Shown here: in pieces, positions 8,194 to 17,976 of the stretch | Layout of the letters: the number at the start of each line of letters is the position of its first letter | Numbering within the stretch: the first letter of the stretch is position 1 | Assembly: GCA_022701275.1 (NCBI GenBank) | Contig: CP031740.1 | Coordinates: forward strand, 5,345,001 to 5,409,000 | Origin: Microcoleus vaginatus PCC 9802 | Lineage (GTDB): Bacteria > Cyanobacteriota > Cyanobacteriia > Cyanobacteriales > Microcoleaceae | Direction: 5' to 3' | DNA length: 64,000 nt | Made by a program: the position numbers and the translations under genes | The notes under the pieces: generated by a model | The model's input: the letters and a program-made list of their open reading frames with translations, nothing else | The model's database searches: none | Told to the model about the DNA's origin: nothing

Positions 8194-8661
8194 CTATTTC
8201 GTTTTCACCTGACGAGCCATTTCCCGGAAATTGTTCATGCTGGGGCCAGGGGTTCGACGACTTCCATTTGGTGTCGGCATTAAATTATTAGGAGCAAAAG
8301 TGCGATTCGCTTCAGCTTGACTCGGCACTTTCCCGTTAGTTGCAGCAGCAGGTATCTTAGCGGGTTCCGCATTATTAGCAGGAGCGCTAGCGACTGGTTC
8401 CTTTTCTTTCTTAGACTTTTTCTCTACCTTAGCCTTTTTAGCTGGTTCAGACTTCTCAGACTTCTCAGACTTCTCAGACTTAACAGGCTCAACTTTTGCC
8501 GGTGCGATCGCAACAGGCTCAGCCTTCGCAGGCGCAACTTTTGCTGGTTCCTTAGCTCCAGATTCGCCCAAATCTAGGAAATATTCAGACTTTTTCAAGC
8601 CCAACAGTCTGCCGAAAAAGCCGAAAATACCGCCGAAGAAATTTTTGATAAAACCAAACAT
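8194..8661 (-). CDS. Lys/Ala/Pro-rich protein with amphipathic N-terminus
   Basis: 155 residues. The first 24 residues (MFGFIKNFFGGIFGFFGRLLG) form a Phe/Gly-rich hydrophobic or amphipathic segment suited to membrane association. They are followed by a KKSEYFLDLGE motif that I recall in similar cyanobacterial proteins. The rest is low-complexity, with PAK/VEP and SEKSEKSEKSE repeats (a 9-bp DNA tandem around 8449-8480) and a basic tail. Function unknown. The disordered, charged C-terminal part suggests a tether or interaction region rather than an enzyme. Confidence 0.7.
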   Translation of the reverse strand: MFGFIKNFFGGIFGFFGRLLGLKKSEYFLDLGESGAKEPAKVAPAKAEPVAIAPAKVEPVKSEKSEKSEKSEPAKKAKVEKKSKKEKEPVASAPANNAEPAKIPAAATNGKVPSQAEANRTFAPNNLMPTPNGSRRTPGPSMNNFREMARQVKTK

Positions 8662-8978
8662 TAGACTTACTCCTTTTGTTCTTTTAGAGAAATTTGTACA
8701 AGCTTGTCAACAAAGTTAGATTACGAGCTAGGGCAACCTTTGTCTACATTTATTCATCAAAATTTACATTTGGCTATATCTAAGCTACCTCATCAAAGCA
8801 AATTTTAGGTATGAATACTCACAGTGCTTTGCACTTATTTACAAAGTATCTCAGAATTTGTTAGGGATTCCCACTCATTGCCGATCGTACCTCGATCCGA
8901 TTCCCTAGCTGTCCTAGTACGGGTCACACTCCCTAGGGGAGTGATTTATGCTTTAATCACCAAGCAATTTTCCGCAAA
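8662..8978. other. 317-bp intergenic region with a small hairpin
   Basis: This is a divergent promoter region. The only structure I see is CACTCCC-TA-GGGGAGTG at about 8927-8944, just upstream of the first hydrolase gene. It is too small and too close to the start to be called a riboswitch. Otherwise AT-rich sequence without an open frame of note. Confidence 0.4.
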
Positions 8979-9596
8979 ATGAACAGTTCGCTCGATCGCA
9001 ATCCCGTCATCCTCATACACGGCATCTGGGACACAAAGATTATTTTCAGCAAAATGTCCGCCCGCCTCACCGAACTCGGATGGTCAGTCCACAGCCTCAA
9101 CCTCACCCCCAACGACGGCAGCCTCGGCCTTGACTTACTGGCAAAGCAACTCGCAGACTACATCTCTGAAACCTTCGAGCCAGAACAGCCTTTAGACATA
9201 GTAGGCTACAGCATGGGTGGCATTGTCAGTCGCTACTACGTCCAGCGACTCGGGGGAATCAACCGCGTACAGCGCTTCATCACCCTATCTTCCCCCCACC
9301 ACGGCACCCTCACCGCTTATTCCCTACGCCTACCAGGATACCTGGATATGCGCCCCGATAGTGGCTTGCTGCGCGATTTAAATCAAGATGTGACAATGCT
9401 CAAACGCATAAACTTTACATCAATGTGGACGCCATTTGACATAATGATTGTACCGGCGAACAGCTCCCAAATGCCAGTAGGTAAAGAAGTTAAAGTCAAC
9501 GTTTTGCTGCACCGCCAAATGGTGACAGAACCCCTAAGTATTAACGCAATAGTTGAAGAGCTCAAAGCACCTATTGAAAATAAAATTCCCACTTAA
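8979..9596 (+). CDS. Alpha/beta hydrolase (lipase-like), first of tandem pair
   Basis: 205 residues. HG oxyanion motif VILIHGIWD near the N-terminus, nucleophile elbow GYSMGG at about residue 78, and a downstream LSSPHHGT segment typical of triacylglycerol lipase/acyltransferase-like hydrolases. A late histidine in VNVLLHRQM is a candidate catalytic His. No signal peptide, so it is probably cytoplasmic. It is followed after 2 bases by a close paralogue (9599-10210), so the two are co-transcribed and arose by tandem duplication. Substrate unknown; lipid or ester hydrolysis is the family expectation. Confidence 0.88.
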   Translation: MNSSLDRNPVILIHGIWDTKIIFSKMSARLTELGWSVHSLNLTPNDGSLGLDLLAKQLADYISETFEPEQPLDIVGYSMGGIVSRYYVQRLGGINRVQRFITLSSPHHGTLTAYSLRLPGYLDMRPDSGLLRDLNQDVTMLKRINFTSMWTPFDIMIVPANSSQMPVGKEVKVNVLLHRQMVTEPLSINAIVEELKAPIENKIPT

Positions 9597-9598
9597 AA

Positions 9599-10210
9599 AT
9601 GAATAGCAATTTCAGCCGCAACCCAGTCTTGCTAATTCACGGAATCTTCCGAAAATCGGGAATTTTTTACAAAATGTCTGCCTACCTCACCCAACTGGGA
9701 TGGTCAGTATATACCCTCAATCTCTCGCCCCATTGGGGCAACGCCAGCATAGACGAATTAGCCCAACAAATAGCAGATTATATAGACAAAACCTTTGCGC
9801 CCGAACAGCCTCTCGATATAGTAGGATTGAGTATGGGCGGTTTAGTAACTCGCTACTACCTGCAAAGGTTAGGCGGCATTAACCGAGTGCAGCGCTTTAT
9901 TGCCATATCTTCTCCTCACAGCGGTACTTGGATGGCTTACACTCTCTGGGGAAAAGGCTGCGTTCAAATGCGTCCTGGCAGTGCTTTTCTGGAAGATTTA
10001 AATCGAGATGCTGTCTTGTTGGAAAAGCTCAATTTTACTTCGATTTGGACAGCTTGGGATTTCATCATCGTACCTGCTTCTAGTTCCCAAATATCTGCTG
10101 CCAAAGAAGTAAAATTGTCTGTTTTCGCCCATGCCATGATGGCGAGGCATTCCAGCAGTTTAAAAGCTGTGGCTGAAGCACTGTCTGAACCATTGAAAAT
10201 TAATAATTAA
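9599..10210 (+). CDS. Alpha/beta hydrolase (lipase-like), second of tandem pair
   Basis: 203 residues and clearly paralogous to the gene just upstream over its whole length. The matching anchor motifs are NPVLLIHGIF, GLSMGG, RFIAISSPHSGT and the M-R-P-G/D-S segment. The nucleophile elbow is kept (GLSMGG instead of GYSMGG), as is a late His (VFAHAMM). The 2-base spacing indicates translational coupling. Divergence is greatest in the middle (WGKGCVQ against LRLPGYLD), which may reflect different substrates. No export signal. Confidence 0.88.
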   Translation: MNSNFSRNPVLLIHGIFRKSGIFYKMSAYLTQLGWSVYTLNLSPHWGNASIDELAQQIADYIDKTFAPEQPLDIVGLSMGGLVTRYYLQRLGGINRVQRFIAISSPHSGTWMAYTLWGKGCVQMRPGSAFLEDLNRDAVLLEKLNFTSIWTAWDFIIVPASSSQISAAKEVKLSVFAHAMMARHSSSLKAVAEALSEPLKINN

Positions 10211-10399
10211 CTTGTAGTGTACGTCAGCAGATACTTTTTATTAAAATAACCTGTCCCGTATCTAAATTGTATTTTTGGGGCGGGCGGGACGCCCAGCCCC
10301 TACTCCCCACAAGAATTTCATCACAGTAGAGCCAATTCTTCAATCTAAAATTTAAAATCTAAAATCTAAAATCGACTGACGCACCGTGAGAGGCTACTA
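10211..10399. other. Intergenic repeats (GGGCGGGACGCCC type)
   Basis: Contains GGGGCGGGCGGGACGCCCAGCCCC at about 10276-10300, a GC-rich hairpin whose core recurs near 22300 and, diverged, near 42520. It also contains the string AAAATCTAAAATCTAAAATC at about 10345-10372, which resembles the repeat translated inside smc. Confidence 0.6.
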
Positions 10400-10831
10400 C
10401 TAAACTGTATCGCCAACTTCAGCGTATTCGCTGCGACCAAAAATTGCTTCAGCTTCACAATAATACTTGAACTCAAGTATATTGTGGAAAGGGTCTTCTA
10501 AGAAGAAAGTACGGTGTTCTGTAGGCAAACCGACAAATCGCCGTCTCGGTTCTTGATAGAAATTTAAGTTGTTTTGCTGGGCTTTCTCTAACAACGCTTC
10601 CCAGTCAGCTTCAGAAGTAAAAATTAACCCAAAATGCCGGGGATAGATGCCTCGCTGAGGCGTCAAAGGTTCGCGGCTGACGTGGGCGACAATTTGATGG
10701 CCGCACAAACCCATAATCGCAGAATTAGGCGATTCGCGACCTAGTTCGCAGCCGAGCCCGTCTACGTAGAACGCTTTGGTTTGGGCAATATCGGTCACCG
10801 GGAAGGCAAGATGAAATAAGACTTGGTTCAT
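10400..10831 (-). CDS. VOC family (glyoxalase-fold) protein
   Basis: 143 residues in the paired beta-alpha-beta-beta-beta fold of glyoxalase I and extradiol dioxygenases. Candidate metal ligands are the His in FHLAFPV, the His in YPRHFGL and the Glu in NILEFKYY. The PFHNILEFKYY ending is typical of VOC proteins annotated as glyoxalase/bleomycin-resistance. The substrate cannot be inferred. Divergent from the VTE6-like gene, with only 11 bp between the start codons. Confidence 0.85.
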   Translation of the reverse strand: MNQVLFHLAFPVTDIAQTKAFYVDGLGCELGRESPNSAIMGLCGHQIVAHVSREPLTPQRGIYPRHFGLIFTSEADWEALLEKAQQNNLNFYQEPRRRFVGLPTEHRTFFLEDPFHNILEFKYYCEAEAIFGRSEYAEVGDTV

Positions 10832-10842
10832 GGAGGTACTAA

Positions 10843-11655
10843 ATGCAGAATTCAGAATTGTTCTTTAATTATTTATCTTGGTCTAATCCTTGGTGGGTGG
10901 CGATCGCCCTAAATACAGTTTTAATCGCGATCGCCACCATTGCTCCTAAAAAATTGCTCACTCCCGCTGGCCAATTTCACGGCTGGGTATTGGGCGTGCT
11001 CATCTGGGGCTGTTTGGGATGGCAAGGCTATGCTGTGGTGATGTTTTACTTTCTTGTCGGATCGGGAGTTACCCGCATCGGCAAAGCCCAAAAAGAAGCA
11101 GAAGGCATAGCCGAAAAGCGTTCAGGCGCCCGAGGCCCAGAAAATGTCTGGGGTTCGGCTTTAACCGCCACTCTTTGCGCTTTGGGAGTTTTGGCATTAT
11201 CTATTTTAGGAGATACAGGCAAAATGTCTGTGCCACAAGATGCTATTTCCCTGTTATTGCTGGGTTACGCGGCGAGTTTTTGCACCAAACTTTCCGATAC
11301 CTGCGCTAGCGAAATCGGCAAAGCTTACGGGAAGCGGACTTTTTTGATTACCAGCTTGCAGCCTGTACCTAGGGGTACGGAAGGGGCCGTAAGTTTGGAA
11401 GGAACGATCGCAGGTATTGTCGGCTCAATTCTGATCGCACTTTTGAGTTGGGCCGTCGGTTTAATTGACTTGACAGGAATTGTTTTTTGTCTTATTGCAG
11501 CTTTTATTGCCACGAACATCGAGAGCGTCATTGGGGCGACGGTGCAATCAAAGTTTGAGTGGCTGACGAACGAGGTGGTAAATTTTTTTAATACACTCAT
11601 AGGAGCGATCGCAGCGATCGTTTTAGCGGCGACCTGGAGAGCTTTTTTAGCTTAG
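10843..11655 (+). CDS. DUF92/TIGR00297 membrane protein, VTE6-like
   Basis: 270 residues with about six or seven hydrophobic segments. The conserved loop pieces GSGVTRIGKAQKEAEGIAEKRSGARGPENVWG, DTCASEIGKAYGKRTFLI and RGTEGAVSLEGTIAG identify the DUF92 family. Plant VTE6 of this family is a phytyl-phosphate kinase that recycles chlorophyll-derived phytol into tocopherol and phylloquinone; a cyanobacterial homologue is expected to act similarly in the membrane. The acidic/basic loops resemble the CTP-dependent polyprenol kinase group. Function is inferred from family only. Confidence 0.85.
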   Translation: MQNSELFFNYLSWSNPWWVAIALNTVLIAIATIAPKKLLTPAGQFHGWVLGVLIWGCLGWQGYAVVMFYFLVGSGVTRIGKAQKEAEGIAEKRSGARGPENVWGSALTATLCALGVLALSILGDTGKMSVPQDAISLLLLGYAASFCTKLSDTCASEIGKAYGKRTFLITSLQPVPRGTEGAVSLEGTIAGIVGSILIALLSWAVGLIDLTGIVFCLIAAFIATNIESVIGATVQSKFEWLTNEVVNFFNTLIGAIAAIVLAATWRAFLA

Positions 11656-11681
11656 TTAATCTTGGACGCATTCGCGACCCA

Positions 11682-11748
11682 AGAAACCGGGTTTTTTACG
11701 ATAATTGAAGGCATTAACGCAGTATTTTTAGAAAAAAACCCGGTTTCT
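11682..11748. terminator. Bidirectional stem-loop between VTE6-like gene and hetR
   Basis: AGAAACCGGGTTTTTT (11682-11697) is the exact reverse complement of 11733-11748. It lies between convergent genes and has T/A runs on both sides, as expected of a two-way terminator. The AAACCGGGTTT core is also a common dispersed cyanobacterial repeat; a diverged copy lies near 19736. A second inverted repeat (about 11767-11785 and 11807-11825, TAGTCATTAG type) follows. Confidence 0.6.
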
Positions 11749-11830
11749 GCCTCCCGGGCTATTAGTTATTAACTATTAGTCATTAGTCTCAAGCAATCAA
11801 CTCATGACTAATGATTAATAGTTAATCAAA

Positions 11831-12895
<1,065 letters not shown>

Positions 12896-13062
12896 TTAAA
12901 GGCTATCCACACCGCATAAGTGGTTCTTATTGGTGGCCAATTTAAGTAGATTGCTGCACCCTCTGCGCTGACAGTTTACCTATATATAAGTTAGTTATCG
13001 CAAGTTAATTATAGTGCAGCGGTTGAAAATTAAACCCTACTTTGGGCGCGGAGAAGGTAAAT

Positions 13063-13116
13063 AACTGTTGCGCTCCCAGGAATCTGAGGAACTGTTGCGC
13101 TCCCAGGAATCTGAGG
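13063..13116. repeat. 27-bp perfect tandem duplication
   Basis: AACTGTTGCGCTCCCAGGAA plus TCTGAGG occurs twice head to tail, 13063-13089 and 13090-13116, in the hetR upstream region. Confidence 0.85.
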
Positions 13117-13272
13117 CGACTCCGAGGTGATAATTTTTGACCAGTCATGGATGCCGAAACCCGGTTCGATCGACTACAATAAGGGGTGGAAGGCGACGGA
13201 TATCGGTTGAAAAACCCGGATGAGCCCATGCCTGTGGGTAATTCCTGTTTAATTGGAGAGTTTTCAATACAA

Positions 13273-13314
13273 AACCGCCACATACTAGAATCTATCTCTA
13301 GGTAGATGGCGGTT
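13273..13314. terminator. Stem-loop between patX and hetR
   Basis: 8-bp perfect stem AACCGCCA/TGGCGGTT with partially pairing inner arms (TACTAGA / TCTAGGTA). It lies 190 bases beyond the patX stop, so it could end the patX transcript or be part of a small RNA. Confidence 0.4.
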
Positions 13315-13360
13315 GCAGGTTTATATGCTATCATCGTTTACACAAAAAAGAATCTCCTAA

Positions 13361-13390
13361 GAACTGTCCACAAAAGAACTGTCCACAAAA
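13361..13390. repeat. 15-bp perfect tandem duplication
   Basis: GAACTGTCCACAAAA occurs twice in a row, between the patX stop and the stem-loop. Confidence 0.8.
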
Positions 13391-13501
13391 AGTGCAGTTG
13401 TCGCTTAACGTGAAAAACTAGAATCCCAGAAAATCCGATCGAGCGATCAAATGAACGGCCCGAAGCAACTCAGTTGTGGTCATCACTTGCGTCCAGTGCC
13501 A

Positions 13502-13729
13502 TTAGAAATCTTGTAGCGGATGAGTGTAAACATTAGGCTCAGTAAGATTCCTGCGTCCGCTGCCCCTCTCAGGACCGCGCTCGCGCTTTTGTTGAGTTTG
13601 GGCTGACAACATATATTGGGCGGTGGCAGTTTCGACCATGGGGAGTGAAGATTCTAAAGCTTGAGCGGCGCTGGCACTCAAGGTAATGCCCAACAGGCTC
13701 AGTAAAGCAATTGCAGTGTAGGTTTGCAT
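13502..13729 (-). CDS. patX: PatX-like RGSGR-containing exported peptide precursor
   Basis: 75 residues. A hydrophobic signal segment (residues about 5-24, ending SASAAQA) is followed by a short linker and then RGPERGSGRRN, with the RGSGR pentapeptide at residues 55-59. RGSGR is the HetR-inhibiting motif of PatS, HetN and PatX. PatX proteins are described as signal-peptide-bearing RGSGR proteins associated with hetR in filamentous cyanobacteria. The gene lies about 0.77 kb upstream of hetR on the same strand. The motif is seen directly; processing, export and inhibition of HetR are inferred from the family. Confidence 0.88.
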   Translation of the reverse strand: MQTYTAIALLSLLGITLSASAAQALESSLPMVETATAQYMLSAQTQQKRERGPERGSGRRNLTEPNVYTHPLQDF

Positions 13730-13825
13730 GGGTAGTATCCGTGTCAGTGTCTATTACGTGATACGGACTTGCCCTGATCTATCAGGATAGATATCTGTGC
13801 AATTTTCGGATCTCTACAAAAAACC

Positions 13826-15640
13826 TTACCTCTTCAATTCTACGGATTCCGCCAGCAGCCAAGCACCTGCCGAATTCAGCCTGCCCCATACTGTCAGAGG
13901 CTTTTCGGTTTCACAATTGTGTAAAAATCTGTCGGTTTCCGAGTCCAAAGTCACGAGTTGCCAAGTTTGACCGGCTACAGATGCGGGGCTTGTCAGTGTT
14001 AGTGTCCAGTCTTGTTCGCCGAGGCGACGGAAAATGCCAGAAAATTGGCTGTGGGTATTTGCTGTTTGACTGCTTGGTTTCTCTACTGACTGCTGACATT
14101 CGCCGCTGGCGGGATATGCTTCAGGCCGATCGAGATAATAGCGTTGCCAATCCAGCCAGTCCGATCGCCCCCGTGTCAAATTAAATAAGGGAATAACAGC
14201 CGCACTCGCCTCGGAATCTTGCAGCAAAGCTTCCTGCAAAACTCTCACCGGCAAATCCCGCGGCTGACATCCAGATTCCGCGCACAAAGCCGCCGCCATC
14301 CCCGCCGCCTGTCCAATATTCATTACCGTCGGTTGCAAGCGAGTTGCACCGTTGGCGATGTGAGAGACGGAAATATTTTTTTCGCAGACTAGCAAACCGT
14401 CTGTACTCGCAGGAATTAGGGCGCTGTAAGGAATGGTAAACGGAGTTCCCGTCCAGCGGCCGCCCCAGCGAATGGATTTGGGCTGCAAGGGAATGTCGCC
14501 ACTGGGGTAGTGGTGGTCATTGGCATAGTTGCCGATCGCAATTGTTTCACAAATGCCCTCAGAATTTATCGGCAACTTCGCGACTCTTCCGCCGGCAATA
14601 GGCAAAATATCTTGTTCTATGACTGTACTTATCCCTCGCAAGCGGCGACTTTCTCGGTAGTAAGGATGTAGGGCGAAAGCACCAAGAAGGGGAGAACTTT
14701 GTGGATTTTCGATCGTTGAAATCGGGAAAATATTCTGTGCTAGGCCGTAGCGGTGGCCGAGTTGCGTTTGAATGAAGCGGGCGAAACTTTGAGTATGCCA
14801 GAGACTTTCTTGGAGGAATTCTTGTCGAGATGCTTCAGATTTAATGAGTCGATCGACCCCTTCACCATAATCATTACCTCGAATCGGCCAATTAATCATC
14901 AATAATCCGCCCGGAAGCCTGCCGTAATTGAGAAATTGTTCGGGGGTGTAACCGTCCCAAGCACCGATAAATCGATCGGGATTTTCAACTGGCGGCGCGG
15001 GAATTTCTGGCCCGGCCGCACCTTTACCAAAATCCTGCATGATTGCCACCCAAGTCGGAGCTTGCACCGAATAGCTCTCTGTGAGAGCATTAGACGCAGC
15101 CGGCGCGCTGGGTTCTCCCCACTCGGCTTGGAATTCCCAACCCCAGCGGTGCCCAACCTCCGCTAAAGCCAGCAAATCTCCCAATTCCGTTGCATCTAAA
15201 GTGATTTTGGCCGAAACCGTAAAATCTGCAAACTGAACGCCAGAAATGCGATCTCCTTCATACAGCACATCGTGAGCTTTTTTTCCAGAAATCCAGTGCA
15301 AGTTCGGCAAACATTTAACCCAATCAGCGAAAATTTCAGCACCGGTGCGGGGATCGTAAGTAAAAAAACTGACCCAGCCCCAATCCAAACCTCGTGGCTG
15401 TCGCTGCTGGAGTTCCCGGAGAAACGCGCCCCACAAACCGGTTTGAAAAGCTGCTAATTCATTGCCATCGGGGGCCGAAACGCCAGCGGAAGTCAGCATT
15501 CCTCCCAGCCAGGGGAATTCGCTTACTAAAATAGTTGTGGCACCTCGGCGGGCTGCTTGCACCGCTGCTGCGGTGCCGCCGGTGCCGCCACCGACTACCA
15601 AAACATCTGCTTTTAAGACCGAAGACATGGGCAATACCAT
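13826..15640 (-). CDS. FAD-dependent oxidoreductase (FAD_oxidored family)
   Basis: 604 residues; a start four codons later (15628, MSSVLKADVLVVGGG) is equally likely. The N-terminal dinucleotide fold is plain: VLVVGGGTGGTAAAVQAARRG, then GGMLTSAGVSAPDG. DATELGDLLALA follows, and a C-terminal FAD-side motif reads ATRLQPTVMNIGQAAGMAAALC. This matches the PF12831 flavoprotein group, often annotated as xanthan lyase or dehydrogenase-like but mostly without known substrate. The last 100 residues form an extra domain absent from minimal members. It stands alone, divergent from the tnpB element. Confidence 0.85.
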   Translation of the reverse strand: MVLPMSSVLKADVLVVGGGTGGTAAAVQAARRGATTILVSEFPWLGGMLTSAGVSAPDGNELAAFQTGLWGAFLRELQQRQPRGLDWGWVSFFTYDPRTGAEIFADWVKCLPNLHWISGKKAHDVLYEGDRISGVQFADFTVSAKITLDATELGDLLALAEVGHRWGWEFQAEWGEPSAPAASNALTESYSVQAPTWVAIMQDFGKGAAGPEIPAPPVENPDRFIGAWDGYTPEQFLNYGRLPGGLLMINWPIRGNDYGEGVDRLIKSEASRQEFLQESLWHTQSFARFIQTQLGHRYGLAQNIFPISTIENPQSSPLLGAFALHPYYRESRRLRGISTVIEQDILPIAGGRVAKLPINSEGICETIAIGNYANDHHYPSGDIPLQPKSIRWGGRWTGTPFTIPYSALIPASTDGLLVCEKNISVSHIANGATRLQPTVMNIGQAAGMAAALCAESGCQPRDLPVRVLQEALLQDSEASAAVIPLFNLTRGRSDWLDWQRYYLDRPEAYPASGECQQSVEKPSSQTANTHSQFSGIFRRLGEQDWTLTLTSPASVAGQTWQLVTLDSETDRFLHNCETEKPLTVWGRLNSAGAWLLAESVELKR

Positions 15641-15788
15641 TTTAGATTTGAGATTGCGAAAGGATTAGTCAGGTGATGAGTGCGCTACGGATAGATGTTC
15701 GGCGTTGGCGATCGCGCATTGAATTTTACCTCGAACGGCGGGAATGCCCCCGCTATAATCTTTGATTTGGCGGCGGGATGAAAGCCCG

Positions 15789-15851
15789 GTTTATTTTGTC
15801 AGATATCTGACCAATGCTGAAAGCCAGGGAAGAGAGACTGACAAAATAAAC
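15789..15851. repeat. 14-bp perfect inverted repeat between divergent genes
   Basis: GTTTATTTTGTCAG (15789-15802) is the exact reverse complement of 15838-15851, with a 35-base spacer that itself contains AGATATCT. It is close to the left side of the tnpB element but about 90 bases before its start codon. It could be an attenuator, a small RNA end or a miniature element. Confidence 0.6.
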
Positions 15852-15939
15852 AATCTCCTACATAACTTCACGACAATTTTATACACACCATCCAAACGTC
15901 TGTTACCATGAATCTATAAACACGGTAGAAGTCGCAACA

Positions 15940-17190
15940 GTGTATCACGCAGTCAAAGTCAGAATCTATCCCACTCCCGAACAAGAGCAATACCTAGCTC
16001 AATGTTTTGGTAATTGTCGTTGGTTATACAACCGAATGTTGAACCTAACCACAACGACTTACAAGGAAACTGGGAAAGGTATGAGTAAAGCTGCAATGGA
16101 TAAATTGCTACCGGGATTGAAAACGGAATTTGACTGGTTGGGAATTGCTTATTCTCAATCATTGCAACGGGTGACATTCAATCTCAGTGCAGCATTCGTG
16201 AATTTCTTTGAAGGTCGTACTAAATATCCGACGTTCAAAAAGAAAGGATCGAAACAATCGGTTTCATATCCTCAGAATGTCAAGCTGATGGTTTCAGAGA
16301 AATCGATTAAATTTCCTGGTACATTGGGATATGTCAAAACTAAGTTTCATCGGAGCTTACCTGATGGTAAGCAAGGTTGCGTCACCATCTCACAAAACAC
16401 AGATGGCACGTACTTTGCATCAATACTGTTTGAAGTGTCCAAACAAACATTAGAACCAGTCAACGATGCAATCGGTGTAGATCTGGGATTGAAAGATTTT
16501 GCGATCACCTCTAACGGAGTGAAGCATAATCAGCCTAAAAAAGCTCAGAAAAAGCTACAAAAACTAGAACGCAACAAAAAACGCAAACAACGTAAATTAG
16601 CCAGAAAAAAGGGCTATACGAACCGTAGAAAAGCGAAATTGCTGGTGGCAAAAGTGTGTAGCAAGATTGCCAGAATCCGCGAAGACTTTCTTCACAAGCT
16701 ATCCCGCAAGATAGTCAACGAAAACCAAGTAATTGTGACAGAAAATCTCTCAGTCAAGAACATGGTCAAGAATCCCAACTTAGCCAGATCTATTTCAGAT
16801 CGAGGATGGGGAAAGTTTTGCACCATGCTCAAATACAAAGCTGAACAGTTGGAGCGAAATTATGTCGAAATCAATCGATTTTTTCCATCATCACAGCTTT
16901 GTTCAGAAACGCTGCTACCGATTCCTCAACTTCAGAAAGGTTGGGATAGTCTGAAGGTACGTTATGTAGACTGCCCAAACTGCGGAAAACAACACGATCG
17001 TGAGATCAACGCCGCGATCAATATCAGAAATGAAGGCTTGCGGATTTTGGCGTTAGGAACTAGCGCTTCTGCTTTCGGAGGGGGTGTAAGCCCAAAACGA
17101 TCTGGACGTAAAAAATCTACCATCGTCGAGGCAATCCCCCGTGAAGAAAGAAGCCTACACCATACTGCTCCGTGCAGTTGGTGTAGGTAG
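15940..17190 (+). CDS. tnpB: TnpB, IS200/IS605-family RNA-guided nuclease
   Basis: 416 residues from a GTG start. N-terminal helix-turn-helix (KVRIYPTPEQEQYLAQCFGNCRWLYNRML), then a RuvC fold with three acidic motifs: D in IGVDLGLKDFA, E in VTENLSVKNM and D in CGKQHDREINAAINI. Basic Lys/Arg-rich helix at about 200-225. The zinc finger looks damaged: the first half reads SQLCSETL, with one cysteine instead of CxxC, while CPNCG is intact. No tnpA is nearby, so this is an IS1341-like solo element that cannot move alone. The frame runs into a strong right-end hairpin. Activity is uncertain. Confidence 0.92.
   Translation: MYHAVKVRIYPTPEQEQYLAQCFGNCRWLYNRMLNLTTTTYKETGKGMSKAAMDKLLPGLKTEFDWLGIAYSQSLQRVTFNLSAAFVNFFEGRTKYPTFKKKGSKQSVSYPQNVKLMVSEKSIKFPGTLGYVKTKFHRSLPDGKQGCVTISQNTDGTYFASILFEVSKQTLEPVNDAIGVDLGLKDFAITSNGVKHNQPKKAQKKLQKLERNKKRKQRKLARKKGYTNRRKAKLLVAKVCSKIARIREDFLHKLSRKIVNENQVIVTENLSVKNMVKNPNLARSISDRGWGKFCTMLKYKAEQLERNYVEINRFFPSSQLCSETLLPIPQLQKGWDSLKVRYVDCPNCGKQHDREINAAINIRNEGLRILALGTSASAFGGGVSPKRSGRKKSTIVEAIPREERSLHHTAPCSWCR
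17154..17187 (+). repeat. Right-end hairpin of the tnpB element
   Basis: CCTACACCA (17154-17162) pairs with TGGTGTAGG (17179-17187), and inside it ACTGC (17164-17168) pairs with GCAGT (17174-17178); one base bulges. It overlaps the last codons of tnpB. IS200/IS605 ends and the 3' end of the omega-RNA have such hairpins, so this probably marks the element boundary and the guide-RNA scaffold. Confidence 0.7.
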
Positions 17191-17408
17191 TTCACTGTGT
17201 AAAGACTTGACAAATAATAAATCGGTAATTATACAACGAGCGCACACTTTTTTTACTAGATGACTGCATGAGCGATCGCAAATTTTGATTTCTCACTTTT
17301 GGCGCGCAAATATTGCCAATATGACACCGCGAATAACGATAATAGAAAAAAGGGAACAGCATCTATAAAGTTTTACGTCTTAATAATTTCTGAGTTAGTG
17401 ATTAACGG

Positions 17409-17939
17409 ATGCAAATGGAAAAAGGTTTTATTTTGTGGTTTACCGGGCTGAGCGGTTCCGGCAAGACAACTATCACCAAAGCTCTCCAACCCGAATTGAA
17501 GGCAAGAGGTTGCAAAGTTGAAATATTGGATGGAGATGTCGTTCGCACCAACTTGTCAAAAGGTTTGGGATTTAGCCAAGAAGACCGAGATACTAATATT
17601 CGGCGGATTGGATTTGTCGCTCACCTGCTGAGCCGCAATGGAGTAGCCGTAATGACCGCAGCTATTAGCCCCTACAGAGCAATTCGCGACGAAATTAGAG
17701 CAATGGAGCCCAATTTTGTTGAAGTATATATCACAGCGCCGTTAGAAGTGTGCGAAGGTCGCGATGTCAAGGGCCTATACGCTAAGGCCAGAGCAGGAGA
17801 AATTAAGGGTTTTACGGGAATTGACGATCCTTATGAAGAACCGCTCAATCCTGAGATTATTTGTTACACAGAGCGAGAAAGTGTGGAAGAGAGTGTTAAA
17901 AAAGTTCTAAGCAAGTTAGAAGAGTTGGGTTACATTTGA
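17409..17939 (+). CDS. cysC: Adenylyl-sulfate kinase
   Basis: 176 residues; a second in-frame ATG two codons in (17415) is also possible. The enzyme phosphorylates adenosine 5'-phosphosulfate to PAPS. Seen: P-loop GLSGSGKTT, the APS-binding run [26 protein letters not shown], the AISPYR motif, and the lid [25 protein letters not shown]. It is the single-domain form, without ATP sulfurylase. The next gene begins 37 bp downstream, so they may share a transcript; sulfation of polysaccharide would be a plausible but unproven link. Sulfite reductase in the same window is 13 kb away. Confidence 0.95.
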   Translation: MQMEKGFILWFTGLSGSGKTTITKALQPELKARGCKVEILDGDVVRTNLSKGLGFSQEDRDTNIRRIGFVAHLLSRNGVAVMTAAISPYRAIRDEIRAMEPNFVEVYITAPLEVCEGRDVKGLYAKARAGEIKGFTGIDDPYEEPLNPEIICYTERESVEESVKKVLSKLEELGYI

Positions 17940-17976
17940 TGTTGGCGGGCTTGGATGAGGATAGGGGCAAAAAGCG

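Noticed and set aside
13005-13334. 109-codon minus-strand frame between patX and hetR
   Set aside because: Its sequence is dominated by the 27-bp tandem duplication (FLGAQQFLRFLGAQQ), has no ribosome site and no family resemblance.
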